From Fusibacter sp963666805 (lineage in GTDB: Bacteria; Bacillota; Clostridia; Peptostreptococcales; Acidaminobacteraceae): a stretch of DNA of 64,000 bases. Position 1 is the stretch's first letter. Each line of letters opens with the position of its first letter. The position numbers and the translations under genes are program-made. The notes beneath the pieces were generated by a model. The model had not been told where the DNA came from and made no database searches. It saw only the letters and a program-made list of their open reading frames with translations. Shown here piece by piece: positions 24,229-34,122 of this stretch. The stretch lies in contig CAXXWR010000006.1 in assembly GCA_963666805.2 (NCBI GenBank), forward strand, positions 124,001 through 188,000, given 5' to 3'.

Positions 24229-25761
24229 CTATTCCCACTCAATCGTAGAAGGCGGTTTAGAAGTCACATCATATAAAATACGATTCACTCCATCCACCTC
24301 ATTGACAATACGTGATGAAATTTTATCGAGCACTTCATAAGGCAATCTAGCCCAGTCAGAAGTCATCCCGTCAATAGACGTTACCGCCCTAATACCAATC
24401 GCATGATTATAAGTTCTTTCGTCTCCCATCACACCCACACTACGGATGTTAGGAAGCACCGTGAAATATTGCCATACGTCTTTATCAAGACCTGCTTTAG
24501 CGATCTCTTCTCTTAAAATCGCATCTGATTCTCTAACAAGATGTAAGGCTTCATCAGTGATTTCACCGAGTACACGAATAGCAAGCCCTGGTCCTGGGAA
24601 AGGTTGACGCCAAACGATATGTTTTGGCACGCCAATTTCTTCACCCACACGTCTAACCTCATCTTTAAAAAGATCTCTTAAAGGTTCAATTAAATCTAAA
24701 TCCATATCTTCTGGAAGACCACCAACGTTGTGGTGACTCTTAATCACTTCAGCAGTATCCGTCCCACTTTCGATAACATCTGGATAAACCGTTCCTTGAA
24801 CCAAGTAATCTATATCTTCAAGCTTAAGTGCTTCTTCTTCAAAAACACGAATAAACTCTTCACCAATGATTTTACGTTTCTTTTCAGGATCAGAAACGCC
24901 TTTAAGTTTGCCTAAAAAACGTTCCTCAGCATTCACTCTGATAAAGTTCATTTGGAAATCATCTGCAAAGACTTTTTCCACTTCATCGCCTTCGTTTTTC
25001 CTAAGAAGGCCGTGATCTACAAAAATACAAGTCAGTTGATCACCCACTGCTTGATGAACAAGTGTCGCAGCAACAGAAGAATCTACCCCTCCTGAAAGTG
25101 CACAGAGCACCTTTTTATCGCCTACTTTTTCTTTGATAACCTCAATCATATCTTTGGCAAAATCACCCATGTTCCAGTCGCCCGTACAACCACAGATATT
25201 GTAGATAAAATTCTTAATCAATTGTCTGCCAAAAGGCGTATGCTCAACTTCTGCATGAAACTGAACGGCGTAAAGTTTTTTAGCCTCATTTTTCATAGCT
25301 GCCACTGGACAGTTATCAGTGGTCGCTACCACTTCAAAACCTTCTGGTGCTGTTTTAACATAATCAAAATGGCTCATCCAACATTGAGAACCCTCTTCTA
25401 CCTCATTAAATAACCCTGTGTGGTCATTAATGTGTAATTTAATCTTACCGTACTCTTTTTGAGTCGCTCTTGCCACGTCACCGCCTAATAGATGGCTCAT
25501 CAGCTGCATACCATAGCAAATGCCTAAAACAGGAATGCCTAAATCAAAAATAGCCTTATTTAAAGTCGGTGCTTTTTCAGCATAAACTGAATTCGGCCCA
25601 CCTGTAAAGATAATGCCTTTAGGTTGTTCTTCCACAATGCGGTCATAAGCATGACGCCAAGAAACCACTTCACTATAGACACTTGCCTCTCTTACTCTTC
25701 TTGCAATTAACTGATTATACTGACCACCAAAGTCAACAATCATAATTAACTCATTGTTCAT
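24229..25761 (-). CDS. guaA: GMP synthase (glutamine-hydrolysing)
   Basis: Aminates XMP to GMP using glutamine and ATP, 510 aa. Class I amidotransferase with GICYGMQL (catalytic Cys near 82) and His/Glu at FHAEVEH, ATP pyrophosphatase domain with LSGGVDSSV P-loop near 225, and dimerisation domain ending STIEWE. ATG at 25761 follows GGAGG by seven bases; a TTG one codon earlier is not needed. It follows guaB, so both probably answer to the purine riboswitch. Its 3' end is a common integration target, and copies of the last codons occur at 14176 and 21613. Confidence 0.97.
   Translation of the reverse strand: MNNELIMIVDFGGQYNQLIARRVREASVYSEVVSWRHAYDRIVEEQPKGIIFTGGPNSVYAEKAPTLNKAIFDLGIPVLGICYGMQLMSHLLGGDVARATQKEYGKIKLHINDHTGLFNEVEEGSQCWMSHFDYVKTAPEGFEVVATTDNCPVAAMKNEAKKLYAVQFHAEVEHTPFGRQLIKNFIYNICGCTGDWNMGDFAKDMIEVIKEKVGDKKVLCALSGGVDSSVAATLVHQAVGDQLTCIFVDHGLLRKNEGDEVEKVFADDFQMNFIRVNAEERFLGKLKGVSDPEKKRKIIGEEFIRVFEEEALKLEDIDYLVQGTVYPDVIESGTDTAEVIKSHHNVGGLPEDMDLDLIEPLRDLFKDEVRRVGEEIGVPKHIVWRQPFPGPGLAIRVLGEITDEALHLVRESDAILREEIAKAGLDKDVWQYFTVLPNIRSVGVMGDERTYNHAIGIRAVTSIDGMTSDWARLPYEVLDKISSRIVNEVDGVNRILYDVTSKPPSTIEWE
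24230..24240 (-). repeat. copy C: intact guaA 3' end (attachment site)
   Basis: TATTCCCACTC inside the last codons and stop of guaA; the functional copy to which A and B correspond. Confidence 0.65.
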
Positions 25762-25907
25762 CAATAAGCCTCCACATATCTAGTTATTAAATCATTTTCA
25801 CCTTATTTTATCACGTTTAGTGCCTTCAATAAATCTTTTCACGAACATTTTTATACTTTTTTTATATAAAATTCATTTAATCCAAGTATTCTACTCTTCG
25901 ATCTATC

Positions 25908-27377
25908 CTATTTATTGCCACTTGAAACACTATAGTTAGGTGGTTCTTTTGTAATCGCAATATCATGCGGATGCGATTCTGTAAGTCCAGCACCTGTAAT
26001 TCTTATAAATTTGCCGTCTTTTTTGAGTGCTTCTATATCTTTCGTGCCACAATAACCCATACCAGATTTTAAACCCCCTATCAATTGATAGATAATATCT
26101 TTAAGGTAGCCTCTATAAGGGACACGTCCTTCAACACCTTCTGGAACGAATTTTTTCGTATCATTTTGGAAATAACGGTCTTTTGAACCCGCTTCCATAG
26201 CAGCTGTCGATCCCATACCACGGTAGACTTTAAAACTTCTACCTTGATACATCACAATTTCGCCTGGACTTTCTTCTGTTCCAGCAAAAAGTGACCCTAA
26301 CATGACAAGATCCGCTCCTGCAGCAATTGCTTTAGGAATATCACCTGAGAATTTAATACCACCATCGGCAATAACTGGCACACCATATTCTGCTGCAGCT
26401 TTCGCACAGTCATAAACAGCTGTAATTTGTGGAACACCAATTCCTGCAACGACACGTGTTGTACAGATAGATCCAGGACCAATGCCTACCTTAATACAAT
26501 CTGCTCCTGCTTTAATAAGGTCAACCGTTGCTTCAGCTGTCGCCACGTTCCCTGCAATAATGTCAAGTTCAGGATAAGCCTTTTTAATCTTTTCAACTGC
26601 ATTTAAAATATTGATAGAATGACCATGAGCAGAATCAAGAGCAATGACATCAACCCCAGCATTATAAAGGGCTTCAACACGTTCCATCATATCTGCACCA
26701 ATCCCTACAGCCGCTCCAGCAAGCAATCTACCTCTAAAATCAGTTGCACGATTAGGGTATTTAATTGTTTTTTCAATATCCTTAATGGTAATCAACCCTT
26801 TGAGGGTCCCGTCTTCATCGACCAAAGGTAATTTTTCAATTTTATGCTTTCTGAGAATTTTTTCAGCCTCTTCAAGTGAAATATGTGCAGGCGCTGTCAC
26901 AAGTACCTCTTTCGTCATAACATCACCAATTCTAGCTGACATATCCGGTTCAAAACGGATATCTCTATTCGTAATAATGCCCACTAATTTTTCATTCTCA
27001 TCCACAACAGGCACCCCTGAAATGCGGTATCTTGCCATTAAATCTTCTGCATCTTGGACAATATGATCGGGGGTTAAAGAGAAAGGATCAACGATCACAC
27101 CATGCTCACAACGTTTAACGCGATCTACTTCCAGTGCTTGAGCTTTGATACTCATATTTTTATGAATAATCCCAATACCACCTTCTCTGGCAATAGCAAT
27201 CGCCAATTTAGATTCCGTAACGGTATCCATCCCTGCACTAATAATAGGAATATTAAGTGAAATTTTCTTTGTTAACTTTGTTTTAATACTCACTTCGTTT
27301 GGCAATACATATGATTTTTGAGGCACTAATAATACATCATCATACGTTAAACCTTCTTTAATAAGCTTACCTTCCAT
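25908..27377 (-). CDS. guaB: IMP dehydrogenase
   Basis: Oxidises IMP to XMP with NAD, the committed step of GMP synthesis, 489 aa. TIM barrel with GIGPGSICTT (catalytic Cys near 307), paired CBS domains at about 95-205, and GGIKFSGD and the flap GMGSTAAME. The frame opens at 27425, but GGAGG lies eight bases before the ATG at 27377, which begins the conserved MEGKLIKEGLTYDDVLL. Transcription starts upstream of a guanine riboswitch (27545-27615). It precedes guaA by 146 bases. Confidence 0.97.
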   Translation of the reverse strand: MEGKLIKEGLTYDDVLLVPQKSYVLPNEVSIKTKLTKKISLNIPIISAGMDTVTESKLAIAIAREGGIGIIHKNMSIKAQALEVDRVKRCEHGVIVDPFSLTPDHIVQDAEDLMARYRISGVPVVDENEKLVGIITNRDIRFEPDMSARIGDVMTKEVLVTAPAHISLEEAEKILRKHKIEKLPLVDEDGTLKGLITIKDIEKTIKYPNRATDFRGRLLAGAAVGIGADMMERVEALYNAGVDVIALDSAHGHSINILNAVEKIKKAYPELDIIAGNVATAEATVDLIKAGADCIKVGIGPGSICTTRVVAGIGVPQITAVYDCAKAAAEYGVPVIADGGIKFSGDIPKAIAAGADLVMLGSLFAGTEESPGEIVMYQGRSFKVYRGMGSTAAMEAGSKDRYFQNDTKKFVPEGVEGRVPYRGYLKDIIYQLIGGLKSGMGYCGTKDIEALKKDGKFIRITGAGLTESHPHDIAITKEPPNYSVSSGNK

Positions 27378-27457
27378 GCTAATTCCTCCACATTCCTGAC
27401 TCAACTTGCCTTGTCCTACTATCATCAGTCTCTAGACCATTAAAACCCTACCACTAT

Positions 27458-27490
27458 AAAAAAAGAGACAACCTTCCCGTGGTTGTCTCT
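27458..27490 (-). terminator. riboswitch-controlled terminator before guaB
   Basis: AGAGACAACC / GGTTGTCTCT stem with a seven-base loop and a T7 tail on the minus strand, between the purine aptamer and guaB: the expression platform. Confidence 0.88.
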
Positions 27491-27544
27491 TGCTATGTGT
27501 TGTAGTATAAAAAAAGCACTGAAAAATGCCTTCTTTCTCGCTAC

Positions 27545-27615
27545 AACTCATAGAGCGATTATTTACGGCAATCGCGTAGAGACATCCAAACCTTATCTTC
27601 GGATTTATATGAGTT
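27545..27615 (-). promoter_or_regulatory. purine riboswitch aptamer, guanine type
   Basis: On the minus strand, an AACTCATA / TATGAGTT closing stem encloses the conserved junction and loops (GTCTCTACG, TTGCCGTAAATAATCG). The base before TATGAG that sets specificity is C (CTCTATGAG), the guanine form. It would end transcription of guaBA when guanine is plentiful. Confidence 0.9.
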
Positions 27616-27635
27616 CTGTTTTAAATTTATTACCC

Positions 27636-27664
27636 AAATTATCACGTTTAAGACTATTTGTCAA
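27636..27664 (-). promoter_or_regulatory. promoter of the guaBA transcript
   Basis: TTGACA (27659-27664), 17-base spacer, TAATTT (27636-27641) on the minus strand, about 20 bases before the aptamer. Confidence 0.6.
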
Positions 27665-27700
27665 CCGTGAGCAGACAAAAGCTTAAAAAGTTAAGTATCA

Positions 27701-28024
27701 AGCCCCTATTTATACCCTAAATAAAGGCTTACGCCTATCTAAGGCATCCTAAAAAAGTCATTAAAATGCCCTACTCTATTATAAGAATTTTCAAAATTTA
27801 TCTGGAAAAATATATCGACCCACGAAGGAATATGGTACAATATTTTTATTGCCTCACAAAAAGCAAAGGCTCACTTAAAGCTATTTTTACCTTTTTTGTG
27901 GGTATCATTTGGGTATGCCAGTTAATAAAATCACGACTTTATTAAGCGGTGCTTGACCCATTGATTACAATGATTAACTTACATTTTATACCTATAACAC
28001 GCTATACTTAAAAAAGGAGTAGCA
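27701..28024. other. intergenic gap between guaBA promoter and ABC exporter
   Basis: AT-rich divergent region of 324 bases. TTACAT, 18 bases, TATACT (ending about 28008) is a possible promoter for the exporter, whose start follows AAAAAAGGAG. No gene or structured RNA recognised. Confidence 0.4.
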
Positions 28025-29770
28025 ATGGACGATTTTCGATATATTAAATATTTTATAAAAGCACATTATAAGAAATACCTTCTGGGGATTTTCTTGCTAA
28101 TCGTCTGCGATGTTCTACAATTAATGACACCTACAGTCGTCGGTAATTTTACAGATGCTCTGACTGACGGCACACTTACCATGGCAGGCATTCCCAAGTA
28201 TATGTTTTTAGTTGTTATCATCGCAGCTGGGGTAGCTATTGGGCGATTTGGTTGGCGAATGAGTATCATTACCACGTCTAAACGCATGGAGTACTGGTTG
28301 AGAAATAAACTTTTTAGTCATTTGGAAAAACAATCTCTCAACTATTATACCCACCATAAAACAGGTGATTTAATGGCACATCTGACCAATGATATTGGTG
28401 CCATTCGTCAAACCTTTAGTGGCGGCGTCGTGATGTTTATTGATGCCTCATTTATGAGTATCATGACCATTGTTCTCATGATTATCAGAATTGACTTAAA
28501 ACTCACCCTCCTCGCGATTATTCCACTACCTTTTATCGCTTTCTTTATTATCTTTTTTGGCAAAAAAATCAGAACCCGCTTTAACTTGGTTCAAGAAGCT
28601 TTCTCTGACTTAACAGATATTACTCAAGAATCTTTTTCGGGGATTCGTATTATTAAATCCTTTGTACAAGAAACCAAAGCCCTAAAAGCCTTTAATGAAA
28701 AGAATCAGCAAAATTTTGATACCAATATTAACCTTATAAAAATTATGGGATTTGTCCAACCCCTTGTGGGACTCATCGCTTCATCGACGACGCTCATTAC
28801 CATCTTTGTTGGTGGGAGCATGGTCATCAATGGACAAATTTCTATCGGTGACTTTGTCTCTTTCCAAATGTATGTTGGTATGCTCACATGGCCTATGATG
28901 GCACTAGGATTTGTCTACAATAATTTGCAACGTGGCCAAGTTTCCCTTAAACGGATCAATAAAATTCTCGACGAAGTCCCTGAAATTAGATCCGATGAAT
29001 CCGCTATTAAAACACCATTAGTCCCTAGCATTAGGGCTGAAAATCTCAGTTTTAAATACCCCGGTTCTCAAGAATATGCTCTTAAGAACATTTCTTTTGA
29101 CGTTAAACCGGGACAAACGCTTGCGATTATTGGTCGAACAGGCAGTGGTAAAACCACTTTAATGAATTTATTCTTACATTTATATGATACCTCACCTGGT
29201 CAGCTCTTTATCGGTGACCAAGATATGTGCCATATTGATATTCAAAACTTAAGAAACCATATTGGCTATGTGCCTCAAGACAATTTTCTCTTTTCTAAGA
29301 CGATTGCCTATAATATTTGCTTTGGCCATACAGATGTCAGTCAAGAGAGGGCAAAACACTTTGCAGACGTGGCACAAATTGATAAAGAAATTCAAGCGTT
29401 TACTTATCAATATGATACCCTGCTCGGTGAACGTGGCGTTAACATGTCTGGAGGACAAAAACAGAGAACTTCTATTGCAAGAGCCCTTGCTAAAGAACCT
29501 TCTATCGTCCTTTTAGATGATTCACTCTCTGCCGTTGATACCAAAACAGAAGAAAGTATCTTAACGCATTTAAATGAGAGCTTAAATGAAACAACTACTG
29601 TCATTATTGCCCATCGGGTTTCAACCCTCAAAAATGCGGATCATATTCTCGTTCTCGATCAAGGTCAAGTGCTTGAATCTGGGAATCATGCATCACTCTT
29701 AGAACTTGACGGTGCTTATGCTGACCTTTATCGAAAACAATTATTAGAAGAAAAGATTGAAAAGGAGTAG
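28025..29770 (+). CDS. ABC exporter half with degenerate site (BmrC/YheI-like)
   Basis: 581 aa: six-helix membrane domain (about 15-300) fused to a nucleotide-binding domain with Walker A GRTGSGKTT near 373, signature MSGGQKQR and Walker B IVLLDDS. The residue after the Walker B aspartate is Asp, not the catalytic Glu, as in the non-hydrolysing half of heterodimeric exporters. Start after AAGGAG. The partner gene follows three bases later, and together they resemble BmrCD of Bacillus, a multidrug exporter; substrates here are unknown. Confidence 0.9.
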   Translation: MDDFRYIKYFIKAHYKKYLLGIFLLIVCDVLQLMTPTVVGNFTDALTDGTLTMAGIPKYMFLVVIIAAGVAIGRFGWRMSIITTSKRMEYWLRNKLFSHLEKQSLNYYTHHKTGDLMAHLTNDIGAIRQTFSGGVVMFIDASFMSIMTIVLMIIRIDLKLTLLAIIPLPFIAFFIIFFGKKIRTRFNLVQEAFSDLTDITQESFSGIRIIKSFVQETKALKAFNEKNQQNFDTNINLIKIMGFVQPLVGLIASSTTLITIFVGGSMVINGQISIGDFVSFQMYVGMLTWPMMALGFVYNNLQRGQVSLKRINKILDEVPEIRSDESAIKTPLVPSIRAENLSFKYPGSQEYALKNISFDVKPGQTLAIIGRTGSGKTTLMNLFLHLYDTSPGQLFIGDQDMCHIDIQNLRNHIGYVPQDNFLFSKTIAYNICFGHTDVSQERAKHFADVAQIDKEIQAFTYQYDTLLGERGVNMSGGQKQRTSIARALAKEPSIVLLDDSLSAVDTKTEESILTHLNESLNETTTVIIAHRVSTLKNADHILVLDQGQVLESGNHASLLELDGAYADLYRKQLLEEKIEKE

Positions 29771-29773
29771 ACC

Positions 29774-31714
29774 ATGCAAAATGAAAAAGAAATCAAGAGT
29801 TCGTTTGATTTGGCCATCTTCTTAAGATTATTTTCTTACGCTAAGAAGTATTGGTTATCACTGCTTTTCACCATTATCCTTATGACCTTGGTAACGGCGA
29901 TTGATTTAACCCTGCCTTATGTCACTAAAATTGCAGTGGATGACTTTATCAAACCCGATACCTACAGTGTGACCCCTACAGATGATGCCACTCTAGCTGT
30001 TATGGGCAATGCAAGCGAAGGCTACTATCGACTTGCAACGGTGCCTGAACTCCTTTTGGATCCGGATGGCGCAATTGACGTCACTAATGATGGTCAAACA
30101 CCGTATATCACCGATCATCTTAACGCACAGCGTATTGAACAACTCAAGGTCCTAACAATCGCTGTTGCTATTTTATTAATTCTCAGCTTCATTATGACCT
30201 TTGCCCACACTTACTTGTTAAACTATGCTTCTCAAAAGATTGTTTACGGTTTAAGAGACAATCTTTTTACGCATTTACAGTCTATGAGTCTGGCCTTCTT
30301 TGATAAGAATCCAGTGGGAAGATTGGTAACCCGTATCTCTAATGATATGAATAACATCAAAGATATGTTTACTGATGTCCTTGTGACTTCTCTTAAAGAC
30401 TTTTTCTTATTAGGTGGAACCGTCATTGTCATGTTCAGTATCAATGCTAAACTTGCCATTGTCAGTTTGTTCACTATGCCTTTTATCATTATTGCAGCTA
30501 GTATTTTTAGACGCAAGGCCCGTGCTGTTCAAAGAGAAGTTAAGGTCAAACTGGCAAAAATCAATGCCACTCTAGCAGAAAATATTAATGGCATGAAGAT
30601 TATTCAAATCTTTAATAAAGAAGAAGATATTTACAACGACTTTAAAGCGATCAATGACGATTATCTCAGTTCTTCTGTTCAAGAAACCAAGGTCTATGCC
30701 ACTTTTAGACCTCTTATGAATCTTGCCTACAGTGTCTCGCTTGCCCTCCTCCTTTGGTTCGGCGGTGGTGATGTTATGCAGAATAACATCGAACTAGGTG
30801 TTCTTGTAGCCTTTATTTCATACGCTCAACAGTTCTTTAGACCAATTATGGATTTAAGTGAGAAATTCAATATTTTACAATCTTCTATGGCATCTTCTGA
30901 AAGAGTCTTTATGCTCCTTGATGAAACAGATGAAATTGAAAATCCAAAAGTCCCTCAAGCACTTGAGAAAGATGCTGTTAAAGGCGATATCACATTTGAT
31001 CATGTCTGGTTTTCCTATACCGGTGAAGAATCTGAGTATGTCTTAAGGGATGTGTCCTTTGACGTCAAAGCAGGTCAAACCGTTGCATTAGTTGGTGCAA
31101 CCGGTTCTGGTAAAACGACTATCATCAGTCTTCTCAATCGTTTTTATGATATTCAAAAAGGCGAAATTCGCATTGATGGTATCCCCATTAAAGACGTTCA
31201 AAAAGAAAAACTCAGAGAAAGCATTGGCATTGTCCTTCAAGATGTCTTCCTCTTTGCAGGTGATATCAAAAGTAATATTAGGCTTTATGAAGAAGGCATC
31301 TCTGATGAAACCATCGAAAAAGTGACTCAATTTGTCAATGCAGACCGCTTTATTGACCATCTACCCGGACGCTTTGATGAACCCGTTGTGGAACGTGGTG
31401 CAACACTTTCGTCTGGTCAGAGACAACTGCTCTCTTTTGCCAGAGCCCTTGCTTTTGATCCTAAGATTCTAATCCTTGATGAAGCAACCAGTAATATTGA
31501 TACAGAGACAGAGCTTTTAATTCAAGATGCTATCCAAAAAATGATTACAGGCCGTACCACCATTATCGTTGCTCACCGCCTGTCAACCATCCAACATGCT
31601 GATAAAATCATTGTTATGCACAAAGGTAAAATCAGAGAAGTTGGAACGCATCAAGAGTTACTGGATAAAGGTGGCATGTACTACGACCTTTACAATTTAC
31701 AATATAAAGAATAA
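29774..31714 (+). CDS. ABC exporter half with canonical site (BmrD/YheH-like)
   Basis: 646 aa: six-helix membrane domain with an insertion of about 65 residues after helix 1 (about 45-115), which is the extracellular domain seen in BmrD. The nucleotide-binding domain has GATGSGKTT, an LSSGQRQ signature (usual LSGGQ, here LSSGQ) and Walker B ILILDEA with catalytic Glu. It pairs with the preceding gene. The terminator at 31767 closes the operon, and a two-component system follows, which may regulate it. Confidence 0.9.
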   Translation: MQNEKEIKSSFDLAIFLRLFSYAKKYWLSLLFTIILMTLVTAIDLTLPYVTKIAVDDFIKPDTYSVTPTDDATLAVMGNASEGYYRLATVPELLLDPDGAIDVTNDGQTPYITDHLNAQRIEQLKVLTIAVAILLILSFIMTFAHTYLLNYASQKIVYGLRDNLFTHLQSMSLAFFDKNPVGRLVTRISNDMNNIKDMFTDVLVTSLKDFFLLGGTVIVMFSINAKLAIVSLFTMPFIIIAASIFRRKARAVQREVKVKLAKINATLAENINGMKIIQIFNKEEDIYNDFKAINDDYLSSSVQETKVYATFRPLMNLAYSVSLALLLWFGGGDVMQNNIELGVLVAFISYAQQFFRPIMDLSEKFNILQSSMASSERVFMLLDETDEIENPKVPQALEKDAVKGDITFDHVWFSYTGEESEYVLRDVSFDVKAGQTVALVGATGSGKTTIISLLNRFYDIQKGEIRIDGIPIKDVQKEKLRESIGIVLQDVFLFAGDIKSNIRLYEEGISDETIEKVTQFVNADRFIDHLPGRFDEPVVERGATLSSGQRQLLSFARALAFDPKILILDEATSNIDTETELLIQDAIQKMITGRTTIIVAHRLSTIQHADKIIVMHKGKIREVGTHQELLDKGGMYYDLYNLQYKE

Positions 31715-31766
31715 ATGCTCTGAAATTTAACTATCAATCACCTTAAATACTCAACTTTAGATCAAA

Positions 31767-31816
31767 AAAACCACTTGATTGAGACCCGTGTTCTCTTAGA
31801 GTGGTTTTCTTTTTTA
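31767..31816 (+). terminator. terminator of the ABC exporter operon
   Basis: AAAACCACT / AGTGGTTTT stem with a long internal loop and a CTTTTTT tail. Confidence 0.75.
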
Positions 31817-31896
31817 TCCCTTTTCTTATTTTGTGATTTTTACACTCTTGATGGTATAATAGGACTATCAAAATGCTAAAACTGAGAAGGTTAATT

Positions 31897-33309
31897 ATGA
31901 AAAATCTATATTTACGAAAAAAAGCACTGATTGTCTTTTTTATAAGCAGTTTTTGCTTTATACTTCTAACGGTTGTTGCGTCAAGACTCTATATCAATAT
32001 CGTTAAGGATAATTATAATAATCAACAAGCTTCTAACGATGAACGTATTGGCTATGAATTTTCTCGCATTATCTTGTTCTATGCCGAAAATGATCCCGAC
32101 CTCTTAGTCAGTTCTGACTTACTCCCCCTCTACGCGCGATTTGATAAGAATACTCACATGTGTATCTTACTCAACGATCGGGTTTTATATGGGGAAAGCT
32201 TTTTTAAACATATTGCAGATAGTCAGTCTTATGTCAATAATCCCCATTTAAAAATAGGAGTCTATGAATTAAAAAACCGGCCTGACGCTTATCTAGAGGT
32301 GATTCAACTGGTACCTGAAATCATGCCGCCCTCAGAGGATATTAACGATTTTGACCGTTTTGATTTATATGCGACTTTATTCTTAATTGCCTATCTGATT
32401 TTCCTTACCAGTCTTTTTATGATCTTTTTAAACCGGATATTAAAACCTTTAGAGGATGTCAAAAAAGCAGCCTACGAAATTAAAAGCGGCAATCTCGACT
32501 ATGAAATTGCTTATGAACCAAATGACGAGATTGGAGAAGTTTTCGATGCCATAGAAGAAATGAGAAACGAATTAAAAACATCTGATGAATTGAGAAGACA
32601 ATATGAAAACAATCGAAACGAACTCTTTTCAAATATTACCCATGACCTTAAAACACCGATAACGTCTATCAAAGGCTATGTGGAGGGCATTATGGACGGC
32701 GTCGCTGATACGCCTGATAAAATCAATAAGTACGCCCGCACCATCTACAAACATACCACTGAAATGGATACCCTTATTAACGATCTCTTTCTCATGAGTA
32801 AGTTAGATGTCGATGCCCTTCCCTTTGATTTTGAGATACTCAACATTAATGATTTTCTCACTGACTGTTATGAAGACTATGTCTTTGACTTGCATTCAAA
32901 GGGCATTGAGTTCAGTTATGAAAACGCTTTAAATGAGCCTGCTTTCATTAAGGCAGATCGTCAAAATCTGATGAGAGCTCTTGTTAATATAATCAACAAC
33001 AGCACCCACTATATGGACAAATCGCCTGGAGAGTTAAAAATGAGTTTAGAGGGGCGTTCAGATACTGTCATTATTCGCCTAAGAGATAACGGAAAAGGGA
33101 TTCCCCAAGACCAACTCGAAGACATTTTTACACGCTTCTATCGTGTAGATGGTTCTCGAAATTCCAATGAGGGTGGTAGCGGCATCGGTTTATCTATTGT
33201 CAAAAAAATTATTACCAAGCATCAAGGTTTAATAGAGGCCAAAAGTCAATTGGGTGAGTGGACAGAGATGTCTATTCAGTTGCCCATGGTCAACAAGGAG
33301 TTCAAATGA
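31897..33309 (+). CDS. sensor histidine kinase (VanS-like)
   Basis: About 470 aa: membrane segment at 8-32, extracellular loop of about 130 aa, second segment near 160-180, HAMP, HisKA with HDLKTPITSIKGY (phospho-His near 250) and HATPase with NNST, DNGKGI and GGSGIGLSIV boxes. An ATG at 31873 is in frame, but AGAAGG six bases before 31897 favours the shorter form. The stop overlaps the response regulator start (ATGA). The stimulus is unknown; the neighbouring exporter suggests envelope or drug stress. Confidence 0.92.
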   Translation: MKNLYLRKKALIVFFISSFCFILLTVVASRLYINIVKDNYNNQQASNDERIGYEFSRIILFYAENDPDLLVSSDLLPLYARFDKNTHMCILLNDRVLYGESFFKHIADSQSYVNNPHLKIGVYELKNRPDAYLEVIQLVPEIMPPSEDINDFDRFDLYATLFLIAYLIFLTSLFMIFLNRILKPLEDVKKAAYEIKSGNLDYEIAYEPNDEIGEVFDAIEEMRNELKTSDELRRQYENNRNELFSNITHDLKTPITSIKGYVEGIMDGVADTPDKINKYARTIYKHTTEMDTLINDLFLMSKLDVDALPFDFEILNINDFLTDCYEDYVFDLHSKGIEFSYENALNEPAFIKADRQNLMRALVNIINNSTHYMDKSPGELKMSLEGRSDTVIIRLRDNGKGIPQDQLEDIFTRFYRVDGSRNSNEGGSGIGLSIVKKIITKHQGLIEAKSQLGEWTEMSIQLPMVNKEFK

Positions 33310-34007
33310 AGAAAATACTGATTATAGAAGATGAAATGGATATTGCTGAACTTGAAAGAGACTATTTAGAAATTAACGGTTTCCAAGTGACCATTGTAAC
33401 GGATGGCGAATCGGGTTTAAATGAAGCCCTTAGTCACCACCACGACCTCATTATTCTCGATATCATGTTACCCAAAATAGACGGTTACGCCCTTTGTAAA
33501 AAACTGCGTCAAACCCTAGATATTCCTGTCATCATTGTCTCAGCCAAAAAAGATGAAATTGATAAAATCAGGGGCTTAGGCATTGGTGCCGATGACTATA
33601 TCACCAAGCCTTTTTCTCCTCAAGAAATGGTCGCGCGAATCAAATCTCATCTTTCCCGATATGAGCGTTTAAAATCAGGAACTTCTCAAAATCAAAGAGA
33701 ACTTCAATTTAACGCCCTACGCATTGAACCTGATTCTAGGCGCGTCTATCTAGAAGAAAAAGAAATCCTACTCACTACAAAAGAATTTGATTTACTCTTC
33801 TTTTTGGCCTCTAATGCTGACCGCGTCTTCTCAAAAGACTACCTCTTTGAAAAAATATGGGGACTTGATTCATCGGGAGATGTCTCAACAGTAACTGTTC
33901 ACATCCGTCGCCTAAGATCAAAAATTGAAGTGAACCCTTCACACCCTCGCTATATTGAGACGCTTTGGGGGGCAGGGTATCGTTTCATCAAGAATCAAAG
34001 CCATTAA
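33306..34007 (+). CDS. OmpR/VanR-family response regulator
   Basis: 233 aa. Receiver domain with IIEDEMD acidic pocket, phospho-Asp in LIILDIMLP near 53 and Lys in ITKPF near 103, followed by a winged-helix DNA-binding domain (about 130-230, ending RFIKNQSH). Start at 33306 after AAGGAG and overlapping the kinase stop by four bases; an upstream frame from 33258 lies inside the kinase and has no ribosome site. Terminator at 34049. Confidence 0.93.
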   Translation: MKKILIIEDEMDIAELERDYLEINGFQVTIVTDGESGLNEALSHHHDLIILDIMLPKIDGYALCKKLRQTLDIPVIIVSAKKDEIDKIRGLGIGADDYITKPFSPQEMVARIKSHLSRYERLKSGTSQNQRELQFNALRIEPDSRRVYLEEKEILLTTKEFDLLFFLASNADRVFSKDYLFEKIWGLDSSGDVSTVTVHIRRLRSKIEVNPSHPRYIETLWGAGYRFIKNQSH

Positions 34008-34048
34008 CTATTTTTATGAAACAGACAATCACCCTATCTTAAACAGTC

Positions 34049-34089
34049 AAAAGCGCCCTTCTCATCTAATGATTAAGAGGGCGCTTTTT
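34049..34089 (+). terminator. terminator of the two-component operon
   Basis: AAAAGCGCCCT / AGGGCGCTTTT stem with a T5 tail on the plus strand; it may also serve thiT from the other side. Confidence 0.85.
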
Positions 34090-34122
34090 CAGTGATCTTA
34101 TATTGTATTAATCATGTATAAG

